From NCBI GenBank assembly GCA_900547045.1, contig URFB01000017.1:1-12137 (forward strand): 12,137 bases of DNA, given 5' to 3'. Source of the stretch: an uncultured Mollicutes bacterium (GTDB lineage: Bacteria; Bacillota_I; Bacilli_A; Acholeplasmatales; Anaeroplasmataceae). The notes under the pieces were generated by a model. It searched no databases and had not been told where the DNA came from. It saw only the letters and a program-made list of their open reading frames with translations. How positions within the stretch are numbered: the stretch's first letter is position 1; each line of letters starts with the position of its first letter. Below are positions 1 to 6,535 of this stretch, piece after piece. The translations under genes were made by a program, and so were the position numbers.

Positions 1-151
1 TAGGTAATAATAGCTTATGAAAAAGCGAATGGATAAAGGCACTATCTGGTGACAAAATTACGGTTATTTCTTTGGCATAAGCCTTAAATGATATATCAGA
101 TTTTATTCCTTTTATTTGCTGTTTAGATACATCTACTGCGACACGTTCCAT
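1..151 (-). CDS. Unidentified protein, N-terminal part only (runs off left edge)
   Basis: This minus-strand reading frame starts at ATG 151-149 and stays open for 50 codons to the window edge. It begins MERVAVDVSKQQ and continues with a mixed polar and hydrophobic sequence containing YAKEITVILSPDSAF. There is no signal peptide or long membrane helix in the visible part. I do not recognise the family. The gene is believable because of its upstream signals: a Shine-Dalgarno match GGTGAT at 161-156 lies four bases before the start, and a near-consensus extended -10 box lies at 179-171. It is transcribed divergently from ligA. Its function cannot be stated from 50 residues. Confidence 0.7.
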   Translation of the reverse strand, partial: MERVAVDVSKQQIKGIKSDISFKAYAKEITVILSPDSAFIHSLFHKLLLP

Positions 152-161
152 AATTATCACC

Positions 162-182
162 TTTTGCTATATTATAGCAAAA
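162..182. promoter_or_regulatory. 21-bp perfect palindrome over a -10 box, possible operator or two-way promoter
   Basis: The arms TTTTGCTATA (162-171) and TATAGCAAAA (173-182) are exact reverse complements around a single central T. The dyad covers the minus-strand -10 box and stops beside the Shine-Dalgarno of the minus-strand gene. Because TATA-N-TATA is symmetric, it could also act as a -10 on the plus strand towards ligA. Alternatively it could be a repressor operator. The core GCTATA-N-TATAGC recurs at 6195-6207. The symmetry is seen directly; the role is inferred. Confidence 0.5.
171..179 (-). promoter_or_regulatory. Extended -10 promoter for the left-edge minus-strand gene
   Basis: Read on the minus strand, TGC TATAAT occupies 179-171, which is a perfect -10 hexamer with the extended TGN element. 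The region 17 bases upstream reads TTGTTT, a weak -35. The 3' end of the -10 lies 19 bases before the ATG, so the untranslated leader would be very short. The box sits inside the palindrome at 162-182. Confidence 0.7.
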
Positions 183-222
183 ACAAAAAAATTAAACAAC
201 AATATTAAAAGAAATGAAATTG

Positions 223-231
223 TGGTAGAAT
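223..231 (+). promoter_or_regulatory. Extended -10 promoter of the ligA operon
   Basis: TGG TAGAAT at 223-231 is an extended -10 box preceded by TG at 221-222, giving the TGTGnTAnnAT pattern seen at other promoters in this window. The region 17 bases upstream (203-208, TATTAA) is not a recognisable -35. The box ends 28 bases before the ligA ATG, which predicts a leader of about 20 nt. Confidence 0.65.
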
Positions 232-259
232 ATAAATAGTTTTTGAAATAGGTGATTAT

Positions 260-2248
260 ATGAATGATAAAGAACGAATGGAAGAATTAGTAAGAATTCT
301 TGATAAAGCAAATAATGATTATTATGTGTTAGATAATCCAACAATGGAGGATTATGAATATGATAAGCTAATGGTTGAACTTACTCGTCTTGAGGAGTTG
401 CATCCTGAATATAAAAATCCTAATTCGCCAACCTCACGTGTTGGAGGTGAGGCTTTAAAGAAATTCGAATCTGTTATTCATGATGTGCCAATGATGAGTT
501 TAGCCGATGCATTTAGCTATGATGAGCTAAGAGAATTTGATGAGCGTGTTCGTAAGATAAGCCCTAATGCCCAGTATGTTTGTGAGCTTAAAATTGATGG
601 CCTTTCAGTTTCATTAAAATATGAAAATGGCCGTTTAGTCAGGGCTGCTACGCGTGGTAATGGTGTAAAGGGTGAAAATATTACAAGTAATGCTAAAACG
701 ATTAAATCAATTCCTTTAACCTTAAATACATCCCTTACAGCAGAGGTGAGAGGAGAAATTTTTATGCCTAAAAAGAGCTTAATAAAGCTTAATTTAGAGC
801 GTGAAGAAAATGAAGAGGAGCTTTTTGCCAACTGTAGAAATGCCGCAGCAGGCTCTATTCGTCAGCTAGATCCTAAGGTTACTGCTAAAAGAAATCTAGA
901 TGTTTTCCTTTATTATGCAACATCTGGTATTGATGTAAACAATCAATATGATGCGTTATGCAAAATGAAGGAGTTAGGCTTTAAGGTAAACCCTAATTTT
1001 AGGTTATGCAAGAATATTGATGAGGTTATTTCTTATATTGAAGAAATGGGACAAATTCGTGATGAGCTTCCTTATGATATTGATGGAATTGTTCTTAAGG
1101 TTAATGATTTTACATCACATGATGAAATAGGTGTTACTGCTAAATATCCTAAATGGGCTATTGCGTATAAATTCCCACCGGTTGAGGTTCATACTAAGCT
1201 AAATGATATAGTTTTCCAAGTTGGAAGAACCGGAAATATTACACCAGTTGCTTGCTTCAAGCCAGTTTTAGTACAAGGCTCTGTTATATCTCGTGCAACA
1301 CTTCATAATGAAGATTTTATAAAAGAAAAAGGATTAAAAATAGGTGACCATATATTAATACAAAAAGCTGGAGATGTTATTCCAGAGGTTGTAAAGGCTA
1401 TTTCAGAAGAACGTGGTACTGATGCAAAGCCTTTTGTTATGATTAAGGAATGTCCGTGCTGCCATATGCCGCTTGAAAGAAAGCCAGGGGAAGCTGATTA
1501 TTATTGTGTTAACCCTCTATGCGATGAAAAGCGAATTAATAGTCTTATTCATTTTGCATCTAAGCCAGCCTATGATATTGATACATTAGGAGAGAAGCTT
1601 GTAAGAAGCCTATATGAGAACAAGCTAATTCAAAATATACCAGATATTTTTACGCTTAAGAATCATCGTCTTGAGCTTGAAGCACTTGAAAGGATGGGTC
1701 AAAAAAGTATTGATAAGCTATTAAATGCTATTGAAGAATCGAAGACTCAGGATTTATCACGCTTACTTTTTGGACTTGGAATTAGACATTGTGGGGCTAA
1801 GGTTTCAAGAATTTTAGCTAATCATTATAAATCAATGGACGCTATTATAGCTGCAGGGTATGAACAAATGCGTCAAATTGATGATATTGGTGAGGTTATT
1901 GCTTCCGAAATTGATTCATATTTTAGAAATGGTGATAATCTTGCCTTAATTAGCCGTCTTAAGGAGCTTGGTCTTAAAATGACCGAAAATGTTGTTGAGG
2001 CTAAGGAATCTTATTTTACAGGTAAAAAGATTGTATTGACGGGCTCCCTTGCTCATTTTGAGCGTAGTGAGGCTAAAAAAATTATTGAATCCCTTGGTGG
2101 AAAAACAGTTGATAGTGTATCTAAAAATACCAATATTGTTATTGCTGGTGAAGCGGCAGGCTCTAAGCTTACTAAGGCGCGTGAGCTTGGTATTGAAATA
2201 ATGAATGAGGATGCATTTATGCAAATTATAGAGGACTCGAAGGAGTGA
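260..2248 (+). CDS. ligA: NAD-dependent DNA ligase LigA
   Basis: LigA seals nicks in duplex DNA using NAD+, joining Okazaki fragments and finishing excision repair. All family parts are present in 662 aa, the usual length. Domain Ia (about 1-65) has the NMN-binding stretch with YYVLD at 21-25. The adenylation motif KIDG is at 111-114, with K111 the AMP-accepting lysine. DGIVLK is at 275-280 and the YKFPP motif has K304. An OB fold follows, then a four-cysteine zinc site (C398, C401, C416, C421), helix-hairpin-helix repeats at about 480-570, and a C-terminal BRCT domain from about 586. The start is supported by GGTGAT three bases upstream of ATG 260. The gene is first in an operon with uvrA, four bases downstream. 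In many Bacilli pcrA precedes ligA; here the upstream gene runs the other way. Confidence 0.97.
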   Translation: MNDKERMEELVRILDKANNDYYVLDNPTMEDYEYDKLMVELTRLEELHPEYKNPNSPTSRVGGEALKKFESVIHDVPMMSLADAFSYDELREFDERVRKISPNAQYVCELKIDGLSVSLKYENGRLVRAATRGNGVKGENITSNAKTIKSIPLTLNTSLTAEVRGEIFMPKKSLIKLNLEREENEEELFANCRNAAAGSIRQLDPKVTAKRNLDVFLYYATSGIDVNNQYDALCKMKELGFKVNPNFRLCKNIDEVISYIEEMGQIRDELPYDIDGIVLKVNDFTSHDEIGVTAKYPKWAIAYKFPPVEVHTKLNDIVFQVGRTGNITPVACFKPVLVQGSVISRATLHNEDFIKEKGLKIGDHILIQKAGDVIPEVVKAISEERGTDAKPFVMIKECPCCHMPLERKPGEADYYCVNPLCDEKRINSLIHFASKPAYDIDTLGEKLVRSLYENKLIQNIPDIFTLKNHRLELEALERMGQKSIDKLLNAIEESKTQDLSRLLFGLGIRHCGAKVSRILANHYKSMDAIIAAGYEQMRQIDDIGEVIASEIDSYFRNGDNLALISRLKELGLKMTENVVEAKESYFTGKKIVLTGSLAHFERSEAKKIIESLGGKTVDSVSKNTNIVIAGEAAGSKLTKARELGIEIMNEDAFMQIIEDSKE

Positions 2249-2252
2249 TTTT

Positions 2253-5063
2253 ATGGATAAGTTAATAATTAAAGGTGCGAGGGAAAATAATTTAAAAAAT
2301 ATATCATTAACCCTTCCTAAAAATAAGCTTGTCGTTTTGACAGGGCTTTCAGGAAGTGGAAAATCTTCTCTTGCCTTTGATACTATTTTTAAGGAGGGTG
2401 AGCGTCGTTTTATTGAGTCATTATCACCCTATGCTAGACAATTTTTAGGTGGTAGCGAAAAGCCTGATGTTGATTCTATTGAGGGACTTTCACCTGCTAT
2501 TTCAATTGATCAAAAATCAACTAGTAAGAATCCCCGTTCAACCGTTGGTACGGTTACCGAGGTTTATGACTTTTTAAGACTTTTATATGCTAAAATTGGT
2601 GTACCATATTGTCCTAATCACCATATTCCTATTCAGGGTGATACAAAGGAGGAAATGCTTAAAAAGGTTTTAGCCTTGCATGAGGGTGCTAAGGTATGGG
2701 TGCTTACACCTGTTATTATGCACGCAAAGGGTGAGCATAAGGCTGTTTTTGAAAAATATCTTCATGAGGGCTTTATAAGAGCGCGTGTTGATGGCGAGAT
2801 TATGTCCCTTGAGGATGAAATTAAGCTTGATAAGAACAAGGAGCATAATATTGATATTGTTGTATCACGCTTTGTGATGAAAGAAGGAATAAAGGACCGT
2901 GTAAGTGAGGCTTTAGAAATTGCTTTAAAGATTTCCGGAGGCTTTGTAAAGGTTTTATATGATGATACTGAACTATTTTTATCTGAGCATTATGCTTGTA
3001 AGGAATGTGGCTTTACAATGCCTAAGATTGAGCCTCGCTTATTTTCATTTAACTCCCCTCTTGGGGCTTGTCCTGAATGTAATGGCTTAGGACACCGTCT
3101 TGAGGTATCTGAGGATTTAGTTGTTGATGGTGAAAAATCCATTGAGGATGGAGCTATCCTTCCTTATAAGAATCAGGAAAAGGATAATTTAACTAATGCG
3201 GAGCTTAAGCAAACCTGCGAGCATTATAAGATTGATATGAAGGCGAAGTTTGTTGACCTTCCATTGAAACAAAGAAAAATTGTTCTTTATGGTTCACCTG
3301 ATAAGATTGATTTTAAGATGAAGTCATCAAGTGGACGTGTTCATGATAAGATTGATTATTATGAGGGTGTAATTACTAATTTCCGTCGTCGTTATCTTGA
3401 AACTAATTCCGATTGGATAAGAGAGTGGATTGAGGGCTACATGGTTGAATGTGAGTGTCAAACATGCCATGGGGCTCGTTTAAATAAAGCGGTCTTATCT
3501 ATTTTAATTGATGGTAAATCAATTGATGATTTATGCCAAATGTCCATTGAGGATTTATATCAATTCTTTGATACGATTAAGCTTAATAAAACTGATGAGC
3601 AAATTGCTCACCAATGTATTAAGGAAATAAAGGACCGTCTTCATTTCCTTCAAAATGTTGGACTTGAATATTTAACGCTTGCTCGTGGAGCTGATACCTT
3701 ATCTGGTGGTGAGGCTCAAAGAATTAGACTTGCAACCCAAATTGGTTCTCAGCTTACTGGTGTCCTTTATGTTCTTGATGAACCATCAATTGGTCTTCAT
3801 CAAAGAGACAATCAGCGTTTAATTGATACCCTAAAGGAAATGCGTGATTTAGGTAATACTCTAATTGTCGTTGAGCATGATAGTGATACTATGCTACAGT
3901 CCGATTATTTAGTAGATATTGGTCCGGGAGCTGGTGATTTAGGAGGAGAGGTCGTAGCGGCTGGTACACCAGAGGAGGTTATGGCTAATCCTAATAGTAT
4001 TACAGGTCAATATTTAAGTGGTAAAAAGAGGATTGAGCTTCCTAAGGAAAGATATAAGGGAAATGGTAAGTTTATCGAAATTAGGGGAGCAGAGGCTCAT
4101 AACCTTAAAAAGGTAAATGCTAAAATTTCTCTTGGTACCTTAACTCTAGTTACCGGTGTATCTGGTAGTGGTAAATCATCCTTAGTAAATGAGGTTTTAT
4201 ATAAAAATTTATATGTAAAGCTTTATAAGGCCCGTAAGGTTTATCCAGGTAAATGCAAGGAAATTAAGGGCCTTGAAAACATTGATCGTGTAATTCAAAT
4301 TTCCCAGGCCCCAATTGGTCGTACACCAAGATCAAATCCAGCTACCTATACAGGTGTATTTGATGATATTAGAGATTTATTTAGTCAAACTAATGTAGCT
4401 AAAATGCGTGGATACGATAAAGGAAGATTTTCCTTTAATATTAAGGGAGGACGCTGTGAATCCTGCTGGGGTGATGGTGTAAAGCGTATTTCGATGCAAT
4501 TTTTACCAGATGTATATGTACCTTGTGAGGCATGTAATGGTACAAGATATAATAGTGAAACCCTTGATTGTACCTTTAAGGGTAAAAATATTGCCCAGGT
4601 GCTTGATATGACTGTCAAGGAGGCCTATGAATTCTTTGATTCAATTCCAAGAATTAAGGATAAGCTTCAAACAATGCTTGATGTAGGCTTGGGCTATATT
4701 AAGCTTGGTCAATCATCTACAACCCTATCTGGTGGTGAGGCTCAACGTGTTAAGCTTGCCTATGAGCTTCATTCTAAAATTACTTCTAAGACCTTATATG
4801 TAATGGACGAACCAACAACCGGACTTCATATTGACGATATTAATCATTTAATGAAGGTTATTTTAAGAATGCGTGACCAGGGTGCGACAATTGTAATTAT
4901 TGAGCATAATCTAGATGTCATTAAGCTTGCGGATTATATTATTGATTTGGGTCCTGAGGGAGGATGCCGTGGTGGAGAGATATTATACCAAGGAACACCT
5001 GAGGGCTTAGTTAAGGAAGAAAGAAGCTTTACAGGTAAATATTTAAAGGAGTACTTAAAATAA
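2253..5063 (+). CDS. uvrA: UvrABC excision nuclease subunit A
   Basis: UvrA is the damage-sensing ATPase that loads UvrB onto DNA lesions in nucleotide excision repair. The 936-aa protein has the normal family length and two ABC ATPase modules. Module one has Walker A GLSGSGKSS at 31-39, the signature LSGGEAQR at 483-490 and Walker B ending in LDEP at about 508-511. Module two has Walker A GVSGSGKSS at 635-643, a second LSGGEAQR at 825-832 and a MDEPTTGLH motif. Both zinc modules are intact: C249, C252, C273, C276 and C735, C738, C758, C761. The start follows AAGGAGTGAT at 2240-2249, which overlaps the ligA stop, so translation is probably coupled. The usual partner uvrB is not in the window. 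Confidence 0.98.
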   Translation: MDKLIIKGARENNLKNISLTLPKNKLVVLTGLSGSGKSSLAFDTIFKEGERRFIESLSPYARQFLGGSEKPDVDSIEGLSPAISIDQKSTSKNPRSTVGTVTEVYDFLRLLYAKIGVPYCPNHHIPIQGDTKEEMLKKVLALHEGAKVWVLTPVIMHAKGEHKAVFEKYLHEGFIRARVDGEIMSLEDEIKLDKNKEHNIDIVVSRFVMKEGIKDRVSEALEIALKISGGFVKVLYDDTELFLSEHYACKECGFTMPKIEPRLFSFNSPLGACPECNGLGHRLEVSEDLVVDGEKSIEDGAILPYKNQEKDNLTNAELKQTCEHYKIDMKAKFVDLPLKQRKIVLYGSPDKIDFKMKSSSGRVHDKIDYYEGVITNFRRRYLETNSDWIREWIEGYMVECECQTCHGARLNKAVLSILIDGKSIDDLCQMSIEDLYQFFDTIKLNKTDEQIAHQCIKEIKDRLHFLQNVGLEYLTLARGADTLSGGEAQRIRLATQIGSQLTGVLYVLDEPSIGLHQRDNQRLIDTLKEMRDLGNTLIVVEHDSDTMLQSDYLVDIGPGAGDLGGEVVAAGTPEEVMANPNSITGQYLSGKKRIELPKERYKGNGKFIEIRGAEAHNLKKVNAKISLGTLTLVTGVSGSGKSSLVNEVLYKNLYVKLYKARKVYPGKCKEIKGLENIDRVIQISQAPIGRTPRSNPATYTGVFDDIRDLFSQTNVAKMRGYDKGRFSFNIKGGRCESCWGDGVKRISMQFLPDVYVPCEACNGTRYNSETLDCTFKGKNIAQVLDMTVKEAYEFFDSIPRIKDKLQTMLDVGLGYIKLGQSSTTLSGGEAQRVKLAYELHSKITSKTLYVMDEPTTGLHIDDINHLMKVILRMRDQGATIVIIEHNLDVIKLADYIIDLGPEGGCRGGEILYQGTPEGLVKEERSFTGKYLKEYLK

Positions 5064-5693
5064 ATGAAGCTTAAAAGATTCTTAATTCCCTCTATAGGCT
5101 TTATGCTAGCAGTAATATGCTTTACTATTCATAGCATTATCAATGGCTTTAGCTTTATAACAATGCTACAGTCTGTGGGCTCACATGCATTAATTTTTTT
5201 GATTCCTATTTATGAAATTGTATTTAAAAAAAGATTTCCGCAAACCCTAACCGCTATTATTACATATCATATTTTTGGCGCGACGGTTTTAGGCTCTGTC
5301 TTTAATTTTTATGATTTAATTAGCTGGTGGGATATTTATTTACATGGCTTCTTTGGATTACTAATAAGCTTTGTTGCCTATTATATCTTTAGTATTTGCT
5401 ATGGAAAAAGAACCAATGGCCTATTAATGTCAACCTACATTATAGGCTTTGGTATGGGCATTGGAGCTCTATGGGAGATTTTTGAATATTTAGGAGATAC
5501 CTGGCTTGGTCTTGATTCACAAAGAGTAGAGGAGTCAATTGCCCTTGGTAAGAGCCCAGTGGCGGATACAATGGAGGATTTAATGATTACTCTAGTAGGT
5601 ATTACCATTTTCTTTATTATTTATCTAATTGATAAAAAGCTTACAAAATCCAAGCTTATGAATTCTATTTCAATGGATGAAGAGGAAAAATAA
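5064..5693 (+). CDS. DUF2238/YjdF-like multi-pass membrane protein
   Basis: This is a 209-aa integral membrane protein with about six predicted helices (roughly 8-28, 33-52, 62-82, 90-112, 120-142 and 172-191) and a charged cytosolic-looking tail ending in DEEEK. Conserved-looking polar residues sit in membrane segments: WWDIYLHGFFG (88-98, with D90 and H94), ALWEIFEY (135-142) and ADTMEDL (167-173). This D..H, WE..E and DT..D pattern resembles the DUF2238 (YjdF) family, whose function is unknown to me. The ATG follows the uvrA stop with no gap, and AAGGAG at 5046-5051 lies inside the uvrA end, about 12 bases before the start. Co-transcription with uvrA is very likely, but a repair role should not be assumed from that. 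The family call is from memory of motifs, not a search. Confidence 0.75.
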   Translation: MKLKRFLIPSIGFMLAVICFTIHSIINGFSFITMLQSVGSHALIFLIPIYEIVFKKRFPQTLTAIITYHIFGATVLGSVFNFYDLISWWDIYLHGFFGLLISFVAYYIFSICYGKRTNGLLMSTYIIGFGMGIGALWEIFEYLGDTWLGLDSQRVEESIALGKSPVADTMEDLMITLVGITIFFIIYLIDKKLTKSKLMNSISMDEEEK

Positions 5694-5696
5694 GCT

Positions 5697-5912
5697 ATGA
5701 TACTAAGTGAATTATATAAGCTTCCCCATATAATTTATGTGGCCCTACCTTTAGCTATTTTAGTAGGGACGATTTTATATATTAGAATTAAGGGTATTAA
5801 AAGAAGTGAACGCCTTATTAAAATCTTTTATCCGATTTTTTTGAAAATACAGCCTTTCTTTTGGCTTAGGTCAATTACGGGATTGATTCAGCATTCAATT
5901 TTAATTGGCTAG
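5697..5912 (+). CDS. N-terminal fragment of the frameshifted membrane protein (71 aa as read)
   Basis: As literally read, this frame gives 71 residues with one clear membrane helix (about 13-31, AIL-VGTILYI region) and a basic KGIKRSERLIK stretch, then a second hydrophobic segment PIFLKIQPFFW. The last ten or so residues after SITG are probably out of frame. GAGG inside the end of the preceding gene (5682-5685) is the likely ribosome site, and the ATG lies three bases after that gene's stop. Confidence 0.45.
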   Translation: MILSELYKLPHIIYVALPLAILVGTILYIRIKGIKRSERLIKIFYPIFLKIQPFFWLRSITGLIQHSILIG

Positions 5913-5920
5913 TAATAGTA

Positions 5921-6181
5921 ATGATGATCGGATACATTAGTCCATCAAGATCTAAGCTTAAATACCTAACAATTACGATGACCTTTTATATAGCATATGG
6001 TGTCTTTTTAATTGATGCTTTAGGCATAAAGGGCGCTATGCGAATTGGGACACCTTTAATAAAAGGAGTTCCTATTATAACATCTTGGTATGTTGTTTTT
6101 CTTGCAACGGCGATCGTAAGCTGTTTTTATGAATGGCTCTTTGTTTTTTTGTCAAAAAAAGAAGATAAAAACAGAAGCTAA
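5921..6181 (+). CDS. C-terminal fragment of the frameshifted membrane protein (86 aa from first ATG)
   Basis: From ATG 5921 this frame gives 86 residues with about three hydrophobic segments (MMIGYIS, TITMTFYIAYGVFLI, and WYVVFLATAIVSCFYEWLFVFL) and a basic, charged tail SKKEDKNRS. The frame is open upstream to 5870, where it encodes an in-register hydrophobic run including FNFNWLVIV. No Shine-Dalgarno precedes the ATG, so this is better seen as the distal part of the gene starting at 5697. Confidence 0.4.
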   Translation: MMIGYISPSRSKLKYLTITMTFYIAYGVFLIDALGIKGAMRIGTPLIKGVPIITSWYVVFLATAIVSCFYEWLFVFLSKKEDKNRS

Positions 6182-6191
6182 GCTAAGTTTT

Positions 6192-6202
6192 TGTGCTATA
6201 CT
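6192..6202 (+). promoter_or_regulatory. Extended -10 promoter of the 77-aa membrane protein gene
   Basis: TGTGC TATACT at 6192-6202 is a strong extended -10 element, starting only eleven bases after the preceding stop codon. The -35 position (6174-6179, GAAGCT) has no match. The box ends 25 bases before the ATG at 6228, giving a leader of about 19 nt that starts just before the AGGAGG ribosome site at 6212-6217. Confidence 0.65.
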
Positions 6203-6207
6203 ATAGC
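6195..6207. promoter_or_regulatory. 13-bp palindrome GCTATA-C-TATAGC over the -10 box
   Basis: The arms GCTATA (6195-6200) and TATAGC (6202-6207) are exact reverse complements around C6201, and they cover the -10 box. The same core with a central T is at 166-178, also over a -10 box. It could be an operator or a symmetric promoter core. Half of the symmetry follows from the -10 consensus itself, so only the second arm is extra information. Confidence 0.4.
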
Positions 6208-6227
6208 TAGTAGGAGGAAAGAGAAAA

Positions 6228-6461
6228 ATGAATGATTTAATTAAAGCAATTGATGGACTCCCTAAAATTGTAAGATTTTTAGGTACCCTTATTTGGGGAA
6301 TTTTAACAAACATTTATCGTCTATGCCGCTCTGTTGCTAAAAAGGATGTATTAGGAATCGTTCTAGCAATTTTGCTATTACTATGTGGTGGTTTCTTTAT
6401 ACTATGGATAGTTGATCTTGTTTGTATCTTGCTCGATAAGCCAGTTATATGGATTGATTAA
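6228..6461 (+). CDS. Small (77 aa) membrane protein of unknown function
   Basis: The protein begins MNDLIKAIDGLPKIVRF and has a hydrophobic segment at about 14-31 (RFLGTLIWGILTNIYRL), a basic link (RSVAKKD), and a strong hydrophobic segment at about 41-68 (VLGIVLAILLLLCGG then ILWIVDLVCILL), ending PVIWID. The FILWIVDLVCIL part resembles the last half of TM2-like small membrane proteins, but that is only a resemblance. It is a single-gene unit, with a promoter at 6192-6202, a full AGGAGG ten bases before the ATG, and an intrinsic terminator one base after the stop. That compact independent control supports a real, expressed gene. Confidence 0.8.
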   Translation: MNDLIKAIDGLPKIVRFLGTLIWGILTNIYRLCRSVAKKDVLGIVLAILLLLCGGFFILWIVDLVCILLDKPVIWID

Positions 6462-6462
6462 G

Positions 6463-6484
6463 AAAAAGCCTTCGGGCTTTTTTT
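6463..6484 (+). terminator. Rho-independent terminator after the 77-aa membrane protein gene
   Basis: AAAAAGCC (6463-6470), the tetraloop TTCG (6471-6474) and GGCTTTTT form a hairpin with a UUCG loop, followed by a T run to 6484. The outer A-T pairs merge with the T tract. It starts one base after the stop codon and separates this gene from the glpK promoter. Confidence 0.9.
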
Positions 6485-6495
6485 ATTTGTATAAT

Positions 6496-6506
6496 TGTGG
6501 TAAAAT
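6496..6506 (+). promoter_or_regulatory. Extended -10 promoter of glpK
   Basis: TGTGG TAAAAT at 6496-6506 matches the ligA promoter core (TGTGG TAGAAT) at ten of eleven positions. The -35 position falls in the T run of the preceding terminator (6478-6483) and is not a clear hexamer. The box ends 29 bases before the glpK ATG. I see no catabolite-response element (cre) nearby. Confidence 0.65.
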
Positions 6507-6535
6507 ACACACATATCTATTAGGCTGGTGATGAA

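Larger units (their letters stand above)
5697..6181 (+). pseudogene. Small multi-pass membrane protein gene split by a one-base frameshift
   Basis: Two consecutive reading frames look like halves of one gene. The first (5697-5912) ends soon after FFWLRSITG. The second is open from 5870 to 6181, well upstream of its first ATG at 5921. Joining them near the GGG at 5879-5881 (ACG GGA read as ACG GGG ATT) gives SITG followed by IDSAFNFNWLVIV and a continuous protein of about 161 aa with roughly four helices. The shift is from frame 0 to frame -1, as expected from loss of one base, for example GGGG to GGG. The ATG at 5921 has no Shine-Dalgarno, which argues against independent translation. The gene begins three bases after the DUF2238-like gene and ends the operon. 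The cause could be a true mutation, a sequencing error or recoding. I do not recognise the family. Confidence 0.6.

Noticed and set aside
517..831. Minus-strand open frame of 104 codons inside ligA
   Set aside because: It is antisense to well-conserved LigA codons, has a low-complexity serine-rich product and no ribosome site.
1946..2224. Minus-strand open frame antisense to the LigA BRCT region
   Set aside because: It mirrors a conserved domain on the other strand and shows no recognisable protein features or start signals.
4385..4618. Minus-strand open frame inside uvrA
   Set aside because: It is antisense to the second zinc module of UvrA, with no ribosome site or family resemblance.
5836..5842. 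T7 run in the broken membrane gene as a programmed -1 frameshift site
   Set aside because: A shift there would meet a TAG at 5867-5869 in the new frame, so the frame change must lie between 5870 and 5910.
6176..6192. AGCTAAGCT followed by a T run as a terminator of the ligA operon
   Set aside because: The possible stem is only about four pairs and the T run belongs to the next promoter region, so it is not convincing.
6462..6535. Catabolite-response element or glycerol antiterminator site upstream of glpK
   Set aside because: No match to a cre palindrome, and the leader after the promoter is too short to hold a GlpP-type antiterminator; the only hairpin belongs to the previous gene.
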